Assembly (NCBI GenBank): GCA_947034895.1
Contig: OX344765.1
Span: forward strand, 17,799,001 to 17,863,000
Direction: 5' to 3'
Origin: Rhytidiadelphus loreus
Taxonomy: Eukaryota > Streptophyta > Bryopsida > Hypnales > Hylocomiaceae
DNA: 64,000 bases
The notes under the pieces are model-generated. The model made no database searches, was not told where the DNA came from, and saw only the letters and a list, made by a program, of their open reading frames with translations. Below, one piece after another: positions 36,501 through 48,440 of this stretch. The position numbers were made by a program, and so were the translations under genes. Every line of letters starts with the position of its first letter. Positions within the stretch are counted from its first letter, which is position 1.

Positions 36501-36837
36501 AAGAATTTTTGGAAAACTATATAGTATGTATTGTTAAACTCATTGATTGAAGTTAGATGTAAAAGTACAATGAAATGAATAATTGCCACCATCTTAATCA
36601 TTGACTTATGACGAGCAACTAGATATTGCATTTTCAACAAACTCATATTTTTAAATGACTTTTATTGTAAATATTAACTTCAATCACCCTTTACTATGCA
36701 ACACACCAGTAGGCTAAGGTGATACAAAAAAATTGCACCTCTATATTAAACAAGCTTCATTTGCACCTCACACTCCTTGAAAAATCATATATATGCCATA
36801 GTAGACTTTATTGTGGTATAAAATAGTTTGAGAATCA

Positions 36838-36955
36838 CATTAGAAGAGATTTCAGGCCAATGGAAGGCCGTTTCAAACCTGTTCCCTTTGGCTATGAACC
36901 AAACGTACGTAGTCAGAATAAAAAATAATAAAAATTATTAAAAATAAATAAAAAT

Positions 36956-36995
<40 letters not shown>

Positions 36996-37147
36996 TAAAA
37001 AATAATAAATAATAAATTAAATATTAAATATTAAAGTTTGATGTGGCCGAACTTTGGCCACATCAGACTCCGTATGTGACTGAGTTCACAGAGTTAGAAA
37101 ACTCAGGAAACTCACGGCCATGTAAAGTAGCTGAATTTTTCCTAATG
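36838..37147. mobile_element. Dispersed repeat with AAT microsatellite core (copy B)
   Basis: Matches copy A (27290-27656) on both sides of the microsatellite. It starts CATTAGAAGAGATTTCAGGC, contains GATGTGGCCGAACTTTGGCC, and ends TTTTTCCTAATG. The core is (AAT)n at about 36925-37035. Same orientation as copy A. Confidence 0.55.
36955..36993 (+). repeat. (AAT)n microsatellite
   Basis: About 13 perfect trinucleotide units within repeat copy B. Confidence 0.9.
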
Positions 37148-40100
37148 ATAGTTAATTATGTAAGACATTAGTGAAAGTTGTAGTTGAATCTCAATATCTT
37201 CGTTTTTTATACTCACAATATCTAAAATTAACAATAATTGCCGATAGTATAATGGTTATTCAATATCCCATCTGCACTTAAACATGATATTCTACTAAAA
37301 TCTACTTAGGTAATTCATAACTTTTAAAAATTCATCTAATTATTTTATACAACACTATACACTATTTATTAGGTTTATCAAATAAGTCGATATAAATTAC
37401 CGAAATAATATTGAGTAATAGTGGTTTTAAAGTAATTTCTATGCAATTATCAATTGTGTCTTTATGAATCCAAACAGTGCTAAATTAATATATGCACTAA
37501 ACCAATATTACATTGCAAATGCATACATTATGTAGAAAATTGTATTATATTTTATTTTATTAAGTTTTGATAATAATAATATATATAAAAAGATAATGAC
37601 ACTTTAAATGGCTTCAAGGTGACACCTTCTTGCACATGTCATTTATTAAGAGAAGAAAATCACTTGAGAGCTTCATTAGTTTAAAGTGATCTTTTCAACT
37701 TATAGAATTTTATTGTTGTTAATTTTCATTTTCATTTTTTACATTTCTAAGTTTCAGTAAATTGAACTATAGGATTTTTTGAAATTCTTAAGATGAAGAA
37801 CCTTAATCAGAATCGAAGCTGAAGGGGTTTTGTCACAATAGTCAAATCAACCTTTAAACTTTGCACTACCACAAGAGCATTTACAAGAAGAAGTTAAGGT
37901 TCTTGTTCGCTAAAACAACCTCATTTGGATAAGCAATGACACATGATTCTTTAACATGATGCTCAGACCTTAATTAGTAATCTTATTGCAAGTTTGATGT
38001 GTCCAACTTGGCAACCGAAAAGTGACATTTGTAGAATGTTTTGAAGGTCTCAACGACAAACAATATCATTGTATGGTTAAACCTATTGAAAGGAGTCATA
38101 GCCACCAATATTGGATTAAAAAAAGTCAATCAATCCTTTGACCAAGACAAACCATGTGGATTATATTCTTTCTACTCTTAAATGCATTCTTAAATTCTTA
38201 TAAATGGAGTAACATTCCTCTTGTAATATTGTAAAATTTTGGGTTGGAAGGAATTTGGAGAGCTAAATGTGATAACTTCATGAAGTTATCACTCATTCTA
38301 TTTTGAATCTTTATAAGTGAATTGTAAGTGTTGAAGTAAAAAATGATTTGTTGCTCAATTTTGTGGGTCAAAACTTTAGATGGCTATAGAAGTTGTACAG
38401 AGTGTTAAAATGATTTGAGATTTGAAGAAAAAGTAAAATATTATATTAGCTTTTCAAAAAGCTATTACTTATCTCATTTGGATTCTCGAGGCAATAGTGG
38501 TACAAAACCTAAATTTTTGTTGTTGCAATCAGTATGGGTTAAACAACTACTTAGCCTCATTTTGTGTCGTGGCAACAAAATAGGGTTTTTCTACATAGTC
38601 GAGACTTATTTTGTTCACATGGTGAGGTTGGGTCGATGACTAGCAAATCATGAATTTAAAAGTTTAGGATCTATATTCACCAAGAATATCTTGTGATATG
38701 CCATTGGTTTTACTCGTCCCGTATTTTGTACTGAAGTAGTTTTTATTCCTACCTTGACCTGTAAGTCAACCTAAAGCCTAAACAAGATAGGCCAACAAGG
38801 AGCAATTCCACGGTGGTATTGAAGATTCAATGTTCAACTCTAAAGATTTCATACAACTATGAATTCTTTTGTTCCGAAGCCATTCTTGGTCGCAACTAAA
38901 ATCCATGTGATTTCCCAAGGCAAGCCTCTCTCAATTCAACATCAATACCCAAATACTCTTCTTCTTTATCTTAATTGATGGGCAATAAATCTTAATCTAT
39001 CATTGATGACTTAAAAATAAAAAAGGTAATGATTAAGAGTCCTATTTTGAAGTTCCGAATTCAAATTCAATCGGGGCAAACTATTTTATATAAGGATTTA
39101 TACTATAGCTCACATATTTACGTTCGTCAATAAGTAAATGCTTTAAACAACAATTTGGGCAATCCAAATGCATTAGGGTAGCCTAAACAAGCAGTTGAGT
39201 AGCTTGGGTAGTGCCAAAAAATATATAATTTTTTAGTTTTTGATAGCTAATATTGTCTTTTAAAAATTCTAAAAGGACATGCAAAAGTTGCTTGTATTAT
39301 TGCAATGCACGCTATCTTTTAAAAATACTAAAAAGATATGCAAAAATTGCCCAAATCGACATAATGAAGGAATTCAATAAAAAAATATCTTAGATATATC
39401 CAAGGCATAATTTTTTCCTTAAAATATTGAACCATCTAGTATGCAAGTTTTTATTGAATGTTGTAGAGACTATTGTATTTATAAAGTGTAGATTAAGTAA
39501 AACATGTAAGTTCAGTAGGTAATATACATATAATAAAAATTTATACAACTTTTAATCTAACATTTTAAGCAATGTGTGCAAAAAAAGACCAAGTGTTGAT
39601 AGTTGTATTTACAACAAACCCACGAGAGGCACCTCTTATTAAACTTCAAAAGCACTTGGGTACACATGGATATTGGTATAGGAGTATTATTATAGTTTTT
39701 TAAATTGCAATTAAAAGACCCCTATTATTAGGTAATAGTCTAACGCTATCTAATTTATAGGACCCTATAATTAAGTAGTTTCAACTTTTTGAGAGAATCA
39801 TGCATGTAAGGCAATGCTTTAGTTATAATTCTCCAAGTGCAAAAAGTACACATGTATGCAAATCACAACAACTAGAAAACTACAATTCTATAGTGGAGCA
39901 CAACGAGGAATATACAAGAGTATACCGTGGCAACAATTGCAATTCCAAATGAAGATGGGCCACTCTAGATGAAGAAATTAGAGACAAAATCATCCATGAA
40001 AATGGAAATGTCATAAAGTATTCAACTATCCATGTGACACACATAGTTAGCTAATAGCCAATTCTAAGAAACTAACACGCTATGGTTTCTTCTATTTATG

Positions 40101-40708
40101 AAATACGTAGGAAGAGGAAAAAACCCTAATTCACCTGACTCATGTATTAGATATAACAATTTTCAAGTACATCTTTTTAATCAACACCCTAGATTAAATA
40201 TAATGCCCTCGGTCCTACATTTGATACCATTTATGAGAATTAACTAAGTTTGTATTATTACTTGAATTTATAAAATAAGACTCAAGATTGTACTCTTATA
40301 AATTTGATCTTTTCTTTTAGCAAGGGTCAAAGTTCAACCTCTATGTAGGAAGAAGACAATCGAAAGTGATTAAATTGCATGAAAATCACGCATTGTTGTC
40401 ATTCCCTCCAAAATACAAGTTCATTCAAAGTTTAAATACAATCTAGGATTAGGAGCAAACTAAGTATGAGACTAAGTACCAAAGATAGGATGACTTTCAA
40501 GACTTTTATGTAAACTCTAATAGAGAATAGAGTCCATCCTTTGCACAAAGGGAAACAAAGTACTCTTGTCTTCTCTTCCAATGCCTTGTGAATTTGGATG
40601 TGGGGTCTTGAGCAAGCAAATTCTTAACCTTTAGAGGATAAATCAAGCCTGAGGGGCATGGTAAAAAGTCAAATTTGAATTTCAAATAGGTTTTGATTTT
40701 AAATGTCT
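37148..40708. other. AT-rich DNA, mostly unassigned
   Basis: No credible gene. TTTGATACCATTTATGAGAA at about 40220-40239 looks like a decayed minus-strand tRNA-iMet primer-binding site next to an LTR edge (see findings). No matching LTR pair was found. Confidence 0.35.
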
Positions 40709-40712
40709 TTAA

Positions 40713-41639
40713 CCCCTAAAGGACCAGACTATATTTTTTTGGTTGTATAGAAATTTTGGGCAGAAACCTACGAGCTAAGATTTTCATATTTGGAGCTGAG
40801 ATTTTAATAGAATGTGGGGGCAAGGAAGATCTTTCATACGCACCAAATTTTATGACATTTGGAAATACAAGTCAAAAGTTATGGCCTAATATGTTACTTT
40901 TTTTTGTAACTGGGCAGTTCAGGCAGATCAGAAAAAAACACTTTTTTCATAAACAAAAATTTGGAATTGATTTTCTAGAGTTTTATATACACAAAAAGCT
41001 TTGAATCATTCCATTTTGATCAATGAGTCAAAAGTTATGAGGATTATTTTGTTTGCGGGCAGTTTTGGATTTCCTACTCTAAAATAAACTTTGAAATCCT
41101 TTATCTTACCCAATTTTCAATATTTTTGAACAAAAATAAAATTTTAGGATGTAATACATTGTTACAAAATTTCAACCATTGGGATTGGAACTTTTCAATT
41201 CCATATTTAAATTGTAAATAATTTAGTATTTTTAATCATTCTCTACTACTACCTACTTACTATTTTTTTCCTATATGTTGTACTATTCCAAATGATCTGA
41301 AATTTTTCAAGCATGTGGAAAACTTTTCTAGGAAAACAAATACAAAGAAGCACCACCATTTAGGTCATTTTTTCATAGAAATGTGAGCTTGTGAAGTGCA
41401 GCTGCCCTGCTTTTCGCAGGGTAAAAAAGATGATTTTAGTTCATTTGAATGCTTATATCTTGCAATCCACTTGGTGGAAATGTCTGAAATTTTTACCACA
41501 TGTTTTTTATACTATATAATACAAGATCCTACGGTTAGATATGTCAAAAAAAAGTTTTTTTTCAAAATTTTGGTACTTGTACTAGAAATGGCAGTTTTGG
41601 AGCGTTTTTGATGAAAGTATAGTGATGGTCCTTTAAGGG
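40713..41639 (+). mobile_element. piggyBac-like MITE (copy 1)
   Basis: Left end TTAA (40709-40712) then CCCCTAAAGGACCAG. Right end TGGTCCTTTAAGGG then TTTA (41640-41643), one base off TTAA. It is about 927 bp. It is nearly the exact inverse of copy 3 (59029-59954), and both carry a similar 80-90 codon frame (40756-41004 here) that is unlikely to be a gene. AAATGGCAGTTTTG lies near the right end. No transposase. Confidence 0.75.
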
Positions 41640-41942
41640 TTTAGCTTGACTACAAAAATGTAGCTCCAATAATCTACATTTTATTCCATTTTAATTTATT
41701 TTCTGAAATTGTTAAAATTGTAATTTTTGTGAAACTTTAAAGGTAGCATCTTGAAAGCTTAAAATACACCACTTTTGAACTTTTCTATTGAATTTTTTTA
41801 GTGTGAGCTCAAAGAGTTGACACATGATCTTTATCACTATCATGTCGAGTTTTGTTAAACAATTCATGCTATTTTAAGAATTTTTGTAGTTTTATATGAT
41901 TTCTTTGAAGTAATTTATTTCTAATTAGGGTTTAGGGTTTAA

Positions 41943-42866
41943 CCCCTAAAGGACCAGGGCCATTCTTCTGTCAAAAACTACTCAAAACTGCCATTTTTTC
42001 TGCATTCATCCAAAAAAACAAAAAAAATACTTTTTTTAGAATCTAACCGTAGGATCTTGTACTTTACTAGTCTAGTATCATGTGGTAAAAATTTCATGGA
42101 GTTTGACCGTACAGATTGGAATATATTAGCATTCAGAGTTGAAAAAAGAAAGTTTTTTTGAACACTAGCCTGCAATTTCAGATGACTTTGAATGCCATTT
42201 GGGGAAAAAAACTACACCATGGACCTTGAATTTAAAAAAATTTGTGTTGAAGAATTCAGTTGAAAGTCTAGAATTTTTTTTTAAAAAAACACACGATTCA
42301 TTTTCATTCTTTAAAAAATTGTTCAGGAGAAGTAGGTCCAAGATTGAAAGAAAAACTAAATCTTTAATAGCTCTAAAATGGGATTGAAACACAATAATCT
42401 CAACGGTGAGATTGATCTAAATAGAAAAGTTAACCTTGTCAAACAATTTTTTTTGAAAAATTGTGAAAATTGCATTCAGAATTGAATCCTATAAGTTATT
42501 TTTTCAAGAAGATGCTCAAATTGCCCGAAAAACAAGATTGTTCATAACTTTCACATTACTAATCCAAATGGAATGAATCAAAGCTTCACATGTAGACAAA
42601 AATATGATCTTTAAGAAGAAAAAAATTAAAAAATTAATTTCAAATTTTTGTAGATTTATTTTTCTGCCCGGTGACATGTAAATTATGTTTAAGATGCTAT
42701 AACTTTTGCTCTCGGGCACCAATTGAAATAAAATTTATATTCCCACGAAGCTCATAAGTTTTCCTATCTTATGAGAAAGTTTCAAAAAAATTCACTGAAA
42801 ATTGAGATCATAGGAACTTGCCCGAAATCCATTTTGTCCCCCGAGGGGACAATGGTCCTTTAGGGG
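41943..42866 (+). mobile_element. piggyBac-like MITE (copy 2)
   Basis: Perfect TTAA on both sides (41939-41942 and 42867-42870). TIR CCCCTAAAGGACCA on the left and TGGTCCTTTAGGGG on the right match over 14 bp. It is 924 bp. The right subterminal part reads GTCCCCCGAGGGGACAATGG, itself a hairpin. Its interior is related to copies 4 and 6. No coding capacity. Confidence 0.82.
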
Positions 42867-42870
42867 TTAA

Positions 42871-44478
42871 AGAAAATATCAAATTTTTGAAAAGGTGTGT
42901 TTTACTATAGAAAACTAATGAAGTTTGACCAAAGGGGAACATGGAATGTTCTTTCAGGTGGGTTAAGAATTGCTAACCCCAACAAGGGAGGGGGGTGCCT
43001 TCTTCTTATTTTCTTTAAACCCTAAATTTTTGAAAAATCCAAGAGTCTGAAAAATCCGTGACCTGAGAAAGCACCTGGATATTGTTTAGGCTCCCTTCAA
43101 ATGCAAGGCAAGTGTATTTGAAAAGCAACCCACAGAAAGTACCCATTAATCTTGGGGCATTGCCAACTTTGGGATGCCACAAGCCACAACTTTATGGTCC
43201 CCTGAGGAAGTGATATTTTTCCAACCACATTTGTCTTTGCAGCATCCACTGATTATCATAACCCTTGTATTACGCTAATTATTCCTCGACCAGACAACAA
43301 CAAGGCAACACATTCATGGGCCAAGTACTTAAGTCCTTGAGACAGACAGACAAACAATCAACCTCCTTGAACAAGGCCCATATTGTCCAGTTGGTGTGCA
43401 TCTAGTGGCTCCATCAATTGCCTCTTTCTCATGTCCTTAAATGCTTCCCCATAGTGACAAAAACAGGTTTGGATTCATTGAACGCCTCCTCCCTTGTCCA
43501 TAGCGCATGATGAGGAGCCATGAGGTGTTTGCAGCCCACAAGCCAGCGGCGTTGGTCACAAGCCTTGCATTTTTCTCCCAATAAAAATCTCGCTCTCCCC
43601 CATCCCCTTTAGTTTTAGCTTTCACTCCGCACCCTGCTTTTATGTGAAGCCATGTGATGTCTTCTTCGCGTGTCATTGCTGGCACAATGAGAATGAGATA
43701 AAACTCCCCTACAATGTCAAAAGTACCCAAGGAAAAATACCATATCCATCCAACCAACTTATTCTAAACAAGCAAACATCCCCATCCAGATGACCCCAAA
43801 GTCGTGGAGTTCACAATCAAAGAGAGCACAGTCTCCAAGTCCAACAGACCAGACCAGACCAGACCACCCGGAACTTCCGCCAGACACACTCCATTTCCAA
43901 GTATATTAGAATGATAAGATTCTATCATTGCTGAAAAATGCATTCAAGCCAGCTAAGAGAACACTACAGACATGATCTTGTCTCCTGTTTTGATCCTTGT
44001 TTTTCGACATCTACTCATCTATTCATGCATTTGTGCTAACCTAGTAGGAAAAAAAAATCCCCAGGAGACAAGGGAAATGACCACGAAAAAGAGCCTAAAC
44101 TGAACTGGTTCATGAGTCATTTGAAAAACAGTACTCCTAGTGCTGCTGATGTGTGACCTGGCATATGCACTTCTTTAGCATCAGACGCTGGAGTCTGGAC
44201 TAAGTTACTGGAAAGTGGAGACAGTGGGTGCAATGTCATGATCTAATTTGAAGCGAGTACCACCACATCAGTAAATTAACTGATGTTGGCACAGTACCAA
44301 ATGAGTTTGAAACTAACTCAATTCAAATCGGCAGTTCAGTTGCTCACAGCTTGCAATCCAATGCCATCATTGATCCTCCCATTGTTGTAACGTACTTCCC
44401 CAGCAAATGAGCATGTAACTGCTGGATGAAAGGCAGCAATTTTCTTCCTCACTTGTACCCGGCAGTCCAGGCTGCACA
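42871..44478. other. Downstream flank of ADC, unassigned
   Basis: Base composition is closer to genic than the distal DNA. A 106-codon minus-strand frame (43437-43757) has no recognisable domain and weak coding character. A short AGACC repeat occurs at about 43846-43866. Confidence 0.3.
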
Positions 44479-44595
44479 TCACGGTTCAGGAACAGCACCT
44501 CCAGAGACCGGAGTCCCATTACAGTAAGTGGTGCTCCAGTTCAAGTCCATTCCACAAGGAGTCAGCAAACAGGCCCTGGAGTGGTTCCTCTTCAC
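44479..44595 (-). CDS. Candidate terminal exon, unknown protein
   Basis: On the minus strand an acceptor-like TATATGCAG is followed at 44595 by 38 codons and a TGA at 44479-44481. The peptide contains CGMDLNWSTTYCNGTPV and has protein-like composition with balanced codons. No start codon or upstream exon was identified between here and the ADC stop at 45932, so it could be an exon in an alternative 3' part of the ADC transcript, part of another gene, or chance. I do not recognise the family. Confidence 0.2.
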   Translation of the reverse strand: MKRNHSRACLLTPCGMDLNWSTTYCNGTPVSGGAVPEP

Positions 44596-45931
44596 CTGCA
44601 TATACATTTGGTGTGTATTACATAGAATATTGCCAACAACATTAGCAACAAGCTAAACCATATTGACTCAATTGCCTCAAGTTGGGACTCTGGAAACCCA
44701 TTTACAAGGGAACAAAGGCTGTAGATGCAAGGATTACTTTCCACAATTGCATGATCCATGTGACCATGGCCAAGGCACAAGGATGGTATAACCATTAGGG
44801 ACTTGATCATCTCTTGTATGTTGACCCCAACTCAACTCATCTCATCTATCCATGTGCTTGGAATTGTTAGCATACTAAGTGTTTTGGCATGATGAGGCCA
44901 AATGTCTATGACTGACCTAGTTTTCAATATTGGCAACCTGCAAGTCTGTTACCAATTGACAAGTGTTACCTAAGTGGCACCAAAGATGTGGACAATCCAT
45001 GGAGCAGAAGAAACAGTAATGGCAGCAACATAGAAATATGAATTTCCTGGACTTGGTGAAATACTTTTTCATAAAAATGAGATTTGTGCCATGAAAACAA
45101 AAATGAGACTTGTGCCATGCCATCACTGATGCCCAAGTATTTATGGCAAGGAACCAACCAATGTGATATAACAGCAGAATAGCAGATCAGTTCATCTCGT
45201 TCACAATGTTTGCATAATAGGGTCTGGTAGAAGATTGGTGAATCTATCAGACTTCATATGGAAACACTCACTTTGCAAAAAAACGGTAAGGAAAGTTGAA
45301 CCTTGGATATCTTAGGTTCACAAAACACCTACAGACGATCTTGCTCATCCTAAGACCCAATGCCAGATAATCTGAATTACCTTGGCTCACAATCCAAAGC
45401 CAACTGCCATTCTCAAAAAGTCCAGACCAGCTGCATACGCCACAAGACTTTCAACCCAGCATCTACACGTGATACCCACGCACCGTTCTACATTGCATAG
45501 ATAAAAACCCAGTGATAATATCCAAAAAAAACGTCACATAGAAAACCAACACCTGACCCATACAATCAGCTAGCTAGGCATCTACTGGGCAACCAAGAAC
45601 GAACTAAACTGGATACCAGCCCAAGGAATTATTCCGAAAATGTAGAGAGAAGCAAAGTCATTCAAAAATCGATAACAATGCAAGTAGCTTGACATTTCGC
45701 GCCTGCTTTGATAAAAAAGTGAATGTGAGGGGACAAAATATACAACTTCGCAATTTGACAAATTGCAGCGGTCTTGAGTAAAAAATGAATGTTTGTAAAA
45801 AGTGGGCGTGGTCAAAACAATAGTGTTGCCAGACACTGCCAGCCGTCACAGTGCCTGTGCCCATGCCTGAATCTGTATAACTAAGACAGCGAATAACGTA
45901 ACACTCTGCAAAAAAAGACATAGCCAGTGCC
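44596..45931. other. 3' flank of ADC
   Basis: Directly downstream of the ADC stop on the minus strand. It should include the 3' untranslated region. No canonical AATAAA signal was evident close to the stop, and plant signals are often degenerate. Several short frames here are not supported. Confidence 0.4.
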
Positions 45932-48025
45932 TTAAGGGAACAACAGCCTCTTGTCGAGAAAGAAGTCGCAGTGCTCCGTTGCGGGAGAAGCAAGATAAGT
46001 GTAGCTTCCGAAGCTGGACAACAAAGTCTCCTCCGTCACCTCCTTCTCAAACGTCCCGGCGTGCAAATAATCATCCACACGTTCCTTGAGGTTATCAAAC
46101 ATCGCCTGTGGCTCGTGATGCATAGCAGACAGCACACTCGCCAAGTTCTGACCTGGAAGGAACTTTGAAATACGGAAACCACCAGCAGTCTTCGAAGGCA
46201 CCACATGAATCACATGAGGATTCCCAAACAGGTTATGCATGGAACCGAGCACCTCCTGATATGCGCCTCCGAGGAACATCCCCATGTAGTAGGGCTTATC
46301 ATCTTCAAGCTCATGCACCGGCAGATGCTTCGCAGTCTCGGCACCAGGCTTGTCATTTCCAATGAACGTCGCCACCTTCCCGTCGCTATCGCAAGTCAGG
46401 TCGGAGAGAATGACGCGTTCAGTGGGCTCTGACTGCAAGCGATGAAGCGGTACAATGGGGAAGAGCTGCCCAATAGCCCAACTATCCGGAATAGACTTGA
46501 AGATGGACAAGTTCACATGATAAGTGGCCGAGTAGTCACTATTCACCAGGGAGCTCGGTCGGTCACCACAACCGTGATGCATAGCCTCTTCGTTCTCCTT
46601 GCGATCTGCAAAAACAGAAACAATTTCAAAGAGCTCGTCGACATCCGCACGAACCCCCAGACTAAGCAAGCCTTGCTTAAATAATCGGGTACTCTCAAAC
46701 TTGAGCTTCTTCGCGTTCATGAGAGCACGGCCGTGGTCACCCTCGTCAATGCTCCTGTTGAGGTCATCCTTGAGATGTGTCAAAGCTTCAGGGAGGCCTT
46801 CAATATCGATGGAAACACCGCGGTCACAGACACTGCCACCGTTTTTGTGAGCGGAGAGCACGTCAAACACGAGGACGGAATGGTGAGAGACCAGCGCACG
46901 TCCACTCTCGCAGCAGATGGTCGGTTGCTTCACATTCTTTTGAATGGTGGCTTCCTTGATTGCTTCCACGACTGTTTCCGCATACTCCTCGATGTTGTAC
47001 CCGATGGACATGTCGGAGGATGAAGAGTGGGTACCGTCGTAGTCCACCCCTAAACCGCCTCCAATATCGATGACATTCATGTTCGCCCCCATGAGGGCTA
47101 GCTCGCAGAAGATGTGCGCGGCTTCAGAGACCCCCTCGCGGACGATGGCCAGTGATGGGATCTGAGAGCCGATGTGGAAGTGCAGAAGCTGCAGACAATC
47201 TAGCATGTCCGCGCGCCGCAGTTTCTTCACCACCTGCACAATCTCGGATATGGAGAGTCCGAATTTACCCTTCTCGCCTGAGGTCTCCCCCCAGTGCCCG
47301 GCATGCTTGGTACTAAGCTTCGCGCGCACGCCAATGACGGGACGAATTTTGAGTTGCTTGGATAATTGGATAACAATGTTAAGCTCCTCGACCTGCTCCA
47401 AAACGATGACCGTGTTGAGGCCGATACGACGGGCTACGAGAGCCATTTTGACATACTCCGCATCCTTGTACCCATTGCAGATCAAGAATGCCTCGGTGCT
47501 GGCGTTGCACATGGCATCGATGACCATAAGAAGCTCAGGTTTGGAGCCCGCCTCCAGGCCAAAATTCATGTGGCGGCCGTGGTTGACGATCTCCTCAATC
47601 AAGAAGTGATCCGGGTTGCACTTAACCGGAAAGACGCCCTGGAAGCGGCTGTGATAGCGCTGGCGCTGGATGCCAAGGTCGAAAGCCGCCTGTAGAGTGT
47701 CCATTCGGTTCTTGACAATGTCCGGGAACCTTATAATCATCGGCATGGAGATGTTGTCCTGGGAGGACACCACCTTGTGAATAGCCTCCATGAGGTCGAT
47801 CTCATCGTTGGGGCTAGTCTTGGCGCCGTGCGGGCGCACAGCCATGTTCCCGCGCGCGTTGATCTTGAAGAACGGTGCGCCCCATCCGTTCACTCGGTAG
47901 AGCTGCGAAGAGTTCTGGACCGACCATGGTTTGGAATGCGGCTGCGGAGGTTGCTTCACGCAGTTGAGGGAACTGGCGAGCTCGAAGGAAGGGTCAATCA
48001 GCAAAGGGTCTGCTAGCGGGGGCAT
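45932..48025 (-). CDS. ADC: Arginine decarboxylase (biosynthetic, SpeA-type)
   Basis: This uninterrupted frame of 697 codons has the usual length for plant ADC. The enzyme is PLP-dependent (fold III, alanine-racemase-like) and converts arginine to agmatine plus CO2, the first step of the plant agmatine route to putrescine and polyamines. Visible landmarks are VFPVKCNP (131-138, with Schiff-base Lys135), LHFHIGSQ (281-288), IDIGGGLGVDYDG (319-331), CESGRA (372-377; phosphate-binding region) and DLTCDSDGK (542-550; Cys545 completes the active site across the dimer). PYYMGMFLGGAYQE (578-591) is typical of the SpeA family. The start ATG has A at -3 (GAAAAAATGC) and begins MPPLADP. Lack of introns in the coding region is normal for plant ADC genes. 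No truncation or missing catalytic residue is seen, so the product should be functional. Identification is from family motifs, without a database search. Confidence 0.97.
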   Translation of the reverse strand: MPPLADPLLIDPSFELASSLNCVKQPPQPHSKPWSVQNSSQLYRVNGWGAPFFKINARGNMAVRPHGAKTSPNDEIDLMEAIHKVVSSQDNISMPMIIRFPDIVKNRMDTLQAAFDLGIQRQRYHSRFQGVFPVKCNPDHFLIEEIVNHGRHMNFGLEAGSKPELLMVIDAMCNASTEAFLICNGYKDAEYVKMALVARRIGLNTVIVLEQVEELNIVIQLSKQLKIRPVIGVRAKLSTKHAGHWGETSGEKGKFGLSISEIVQVVKKLRRADMLDCLQLLHFHIGSQIPSLAIVREGVSEAAHIFCELALMGANMNVIDIGGGLGVDYDGTHSSSSDMSIGYNIEEYAETVVEAIKEATIQKNVKQPTICCESGRALVSHHSVLVFDVLSAHKNGGSVCDRGVSIDIEGLPEALTHLKDDLNRSIDEGDHGRALMNAKKLKFESTRLFKQGLLSLGVRADVDELFEIVSVFADRKENEEAMHHGCGDRPSSLVNSDYSATYHVNLSIFKSIPDSWAIGQLFPIVPLHRLQSEPTERVILSDLTCDSDGKVATFIGNDKPGAETAKHLPVHELEDDKPYYMGMFLGGAYQEVLGSMHNLFGNPHVIHVVPSKTAGGFRISKFLPGQNLASVLSAMHHEPQAMFDNLKERVDDYLHAGTFEKEVTEETLLSSFGSYTYLASPATEHCDFFLDKRLLFP

Positions 48026-48079
48026 TTTTTCCGTCTGGAAGAAGGGTGCAGGATGCGACGCAGCACGCTCCGGGCAAGA

Positions 48080-48101
48080 AGCCGAGGCCGCAGCCTCGGC
48101 T
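48080..48101 (-). promoter_or_regulatory. GC-rich hairpin in the ADC leader
   Basis: AGCCGAGGC and GCCTCGGCT form a perfect 9-bp stem around a 4-nt loop. Its base is about 55 nt upstream of the ADC start codon. Seven of the nine base pairs are G-C, so it should be stable enough to slow scanning ribosomes. Confidence 0.55.
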
Positions 48102-48413
48102 CGACCGCTACTGAATCAATTTTCTAAAGGCTGAATGAAACCGGAGAGGAAAGAGCAACGGCGGTAGCACACACGGGATTGCTTGAGTTCGCCAGCAGGG
48201 CTGTCTGGTAATACAAGGTATACAAAGAGAGCACCGACCCCAGGTCGAGAGTTCCTTTACTCTCCACACAACGCTGGGAACCCAGAGAACTCGAAAACCT
48301 CAGACTCTTCAAACCAATGTGACCCGCCAAACGCAAACCTCCGCTTCAACCCGACCTCAGACTAATCTGGGTTTTCGAGCTTTTTTCGGAAACGATACAA
48401 AAAAACGCCTGTG

Positions 48414-48440
48414 CTATTGTAGCAGCATTGACCTACACAT
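48414..48440 (-). CDS. Upstream ORF in the ADC leader (8 codons)
   Basis: Encodes MCRSMLLQ and stops with TAG, about 390 nt before the ADC start. A second in-frame ATG lies inside it. No other ATG occurs on the minus strand from 48026 to the TATA box, so this would be the only upstream ORF in an unspliced leader. A short uORF that represses ADC translation is known in carnation. The peptide here is not obviously the same, so function is inferred from position only. Confidence 0.4.
   Translation of the reverse strand: MCRSMLLQ

Noticed and set aside
40756..41004. 82-codon frame similar to the 90-codon frame at 59664-59936
   Set aside because: The similarity comes from two copies of the same MITE. 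The sequence lacks any transposase feature and is not open in other copies.
41927..41942. Two TTTAGGG-like units beside MITE copy 2 (interstitial telomere?)
   Set aside because: Only two units, one shared with the TTAA junction. Too short to call a telomeric relic.
45971..48016. Numerous frames of 60-145 codons overlapping ADC
   Set aside because: Shadows of the high-GC ADC coding sequence in other frames.
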